This document shows positions 5,583-6,575 of a stretch of DNA of 6,575 nt, piece by piece. The position numbers were made by a program, and so were the translations under genes. The number at the start of each line of letters is the position of its first letter. The stretch's first letter is position 1. Below the pieces are notes generated by a model. It made no database searches and was not told where the DNA came from. It worked only from the letters and a program-made list of their open reading frames with translations. Location: the NCBI GenBank assembly GCA_030638785.1, contig DAOWDY010000262.1, positions 1 to 6,575 of the forward strand. Reading direction: 5' to 3'. The stretch comes from Candidatus Thorarchaeota archaeon. Lineage in GTDB: Archaea > Asgardarchaeota > Thorarchaeia > Thorarchaeales > Thorarchaeaceae.

Positions 5583-6575
5583 GTGAATATGCGAAAAGAG
5601 AAAGATGCGCTAGGTGAACTAGATGTACCCTCAGATGTGTATTGGGGAATCAATACAGAACGAGCAATTCGCAATTTCAAGATAAGTGGAAGACGTATGC
5701 CAGAAGAATTCATCATAGCTCTGGCTCAAGTGAAGAAGGCATGTCTCCTTGCAAACATTGAGAATGGTTCTATCGAGGAAGAGCTTGGCAAAGCTATACT
5801 GAAAGCAGTAGATGAAATCCTTTTTCAAGACAAGTTTCTAGATCAGTTTCCTGTTGACATCTATCAGACTGGATCCGGTACTCAGACAAACATGAACATG
5901 AATGAAGTCCTTGCAAATAGAGCTAATGAACTCCTAGGACACCCTCTAGGACAGAAATCTCCTGTTCATCCTAATGACCACGTAAACAAGGGACAATCGA
6001 GCAATGATGTCATTCCTACAGCGATGCATGTTGCTACGATGTCTGTTCTCTCAAAGCATCTTATGCCCGCTGTGGGAAATTTAATGCGTGCACTAGATGA
6101 GAAGATTAAGGAATTTGAGGGAGTTATAAAAGTCGGACGGACTCATCTTCAGGATGCAGTTCCTATACCCCTTTCGATGGAATTCAATGTTTACCGTTCT
6201 CAGATTATCTCGAGCTTCAATGAATTACAAAACACCCGTGATGACCTTATTCTCCTGCCAATTGGAGGAACTGCTCTAGGCACTGGACTCAATGCCAGTC
6301 CTGGTTTCGCTTCTGGGGTTATCAAACACCTGTCTAAGAATCTGCGATTTCCGTTTGAAATCAACCCTGTGAAAGCAGAAGGAATTGCCTCACATCGTGC
6401 AATGGTAAAACTCAGTAGTGCTCTCAGACTTCTTGCACTAGGATGCTTGAAGATGGCAAACGATATTCGATGGATGGCCTCAGGACCAAGAGCAGGTCTC
6501 GGAGAATTGTTGCTACCCGAGAATGAACCTGGTTCATCTATCATGCCCGGGAAGATAAATCCCACTCAATCTGAA
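5583..6575 (+). CDS. fumC: Class II fumarase (fumarate hydratase), 3' end cut by window edge
   Basis: The 331 visible residues belong to the class II, iron-independent fumarases, which interconvert fumarate and L-malate in the TCA cycle as cytoplasmic homotetramers. Family blocks in order are EKDALGELDVPSDVYWGINT (6-25), GSGTQTNMNMNEV (97-109), the HPNDHVNKGQSSND site (129-142), GRTHLQDAVP (185-194) with the His of the catalytic pair at 188, and the superfamily signature GSSIMPGKINPTQSE (317-331) with catalytic-loop Ser318. The NPTQ ending marks fumarase rather than aspartase, which reads NPV. Around 130 C-terminal residues lie beyond the edge. I chose GTG 5583 because AGAGGT (5569-5574) sits 8 nt upstream; ATG 5589, two codons later, is nearly as good. 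It follows the oxidoreductase genes by 102 bp on the same strand, so it could share their transcript or use its own promoter. Confidence 0.96.
   Translation, partial: MNMRKEKDALGELDVPSDVYWGINTERAIRNFKISGRRMPEEFIIALAQVKKACLLANIENGSIEEELGKAILKAVDEILFQDKFLDQFPVDIYQTGSGTQTNMNMNEVLANRANELLGHPLGQKSPVHPNDHVNKGQSSNDVIPTAMHVATMSVLSKHLMPAVGNLMRALDEKIKEFEGVIKVGRTHLQDAVPIPLSMEFNVYRSQIISSFNELQNTRDDLILLPIGGTALGTGLNASPGFASGVIKHLSKNLRFPFEINPVKAEGIASHRAMVKLSSALRLLALGCLKMANDIRWMASGPRAGLGELLLPENEPGSSIMPGKINPTQSE

Noticed and set aside
6200..6565. Minus-strand 121-codon ORF in the fumarase gene
   Set aside because: It is antisense to conserved fumarase blocks, including the signature.
5583..6575. Aspartate ammonia-lyase as an alternative identity for the fumarase
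   Set aside because: The signature ends KINPTQSE, the fumarase form; aspartases read NPV at that point.
1..6575. CRISPR array, tRNA, rRNA, insertion sequence, attachment site or defence system
   Set aside because: No regularly spaced long repeats, tRNA-like cloverleaf, transposase or terminal inverted repeats were seen on either strand.

Overview
This window looks archaeal. It encodes a complete group II chaperonin (thermosome) with a Gly-Gly-Met tail, a two-subunit 2-oxoacid:ferredoxin oxidoreductase of the fused gamma-alpha type, and an archaeal-type small flavodoxin. Most genes start behind Shine-Dalgarno (SD) sequences, and T-rich TATA-like elements lie upstream of the chaperonin gene. 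The gene set and moderate base composition would fit an Asgard (for example Thorarchaeota-like) or euryarchaeal genome. The phylum cannot be settled from sequence reading alone.

The left half is on the minus strand. Read in transcription order it holds the thermosome gene (2542 to 887), a strong hairpin plus T-tract terminator (865 to 832), a flavodoxin-family gene (785 to 315), and a small antibiotic-biosynthesis-monooxygenase-like protein (252 to 1) that runs off the left edge. The right half is on the plus strand: the gamma-alpha subunit of the oxidoreductase (2902-4617), its beta subunit (4614-5480, overlapping by ATGA), and a class II fumarase (from 5583) cut by the right edge.

The two halves diverge from a gene-poor stretch at 2543-2901. 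On the thermosome side this holds two TATA-like boxes, three phased copies of a GAAG-N2-CATG element, and a 13-bp hairpin in the predicted mRNA leader. It also contains a short protein-like ORF without a convincing start. This stretch is the most unusual part of the window and suggests dedicated control of chaperonin expression.

The right-hand genes fit together metabolically. A ferredoxin-linked 2-oxoacid oxidoreductase and fumarase are both steps of an oxidative or reductive TCA segment, which makes 2-oxoglutarate a reasonable but unproven substrate. The flavodoxin could exchange electrons with ferredoxin-linked enzymes, but it is transcribed separately. I found no CRISPR array, tRNA, rRNA, insertion sequence or phage gene, and no convincing new multi-gene system. 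The points worth following up are the chaperonin control region and substitutions in the oxidoreductase active-site motifs.
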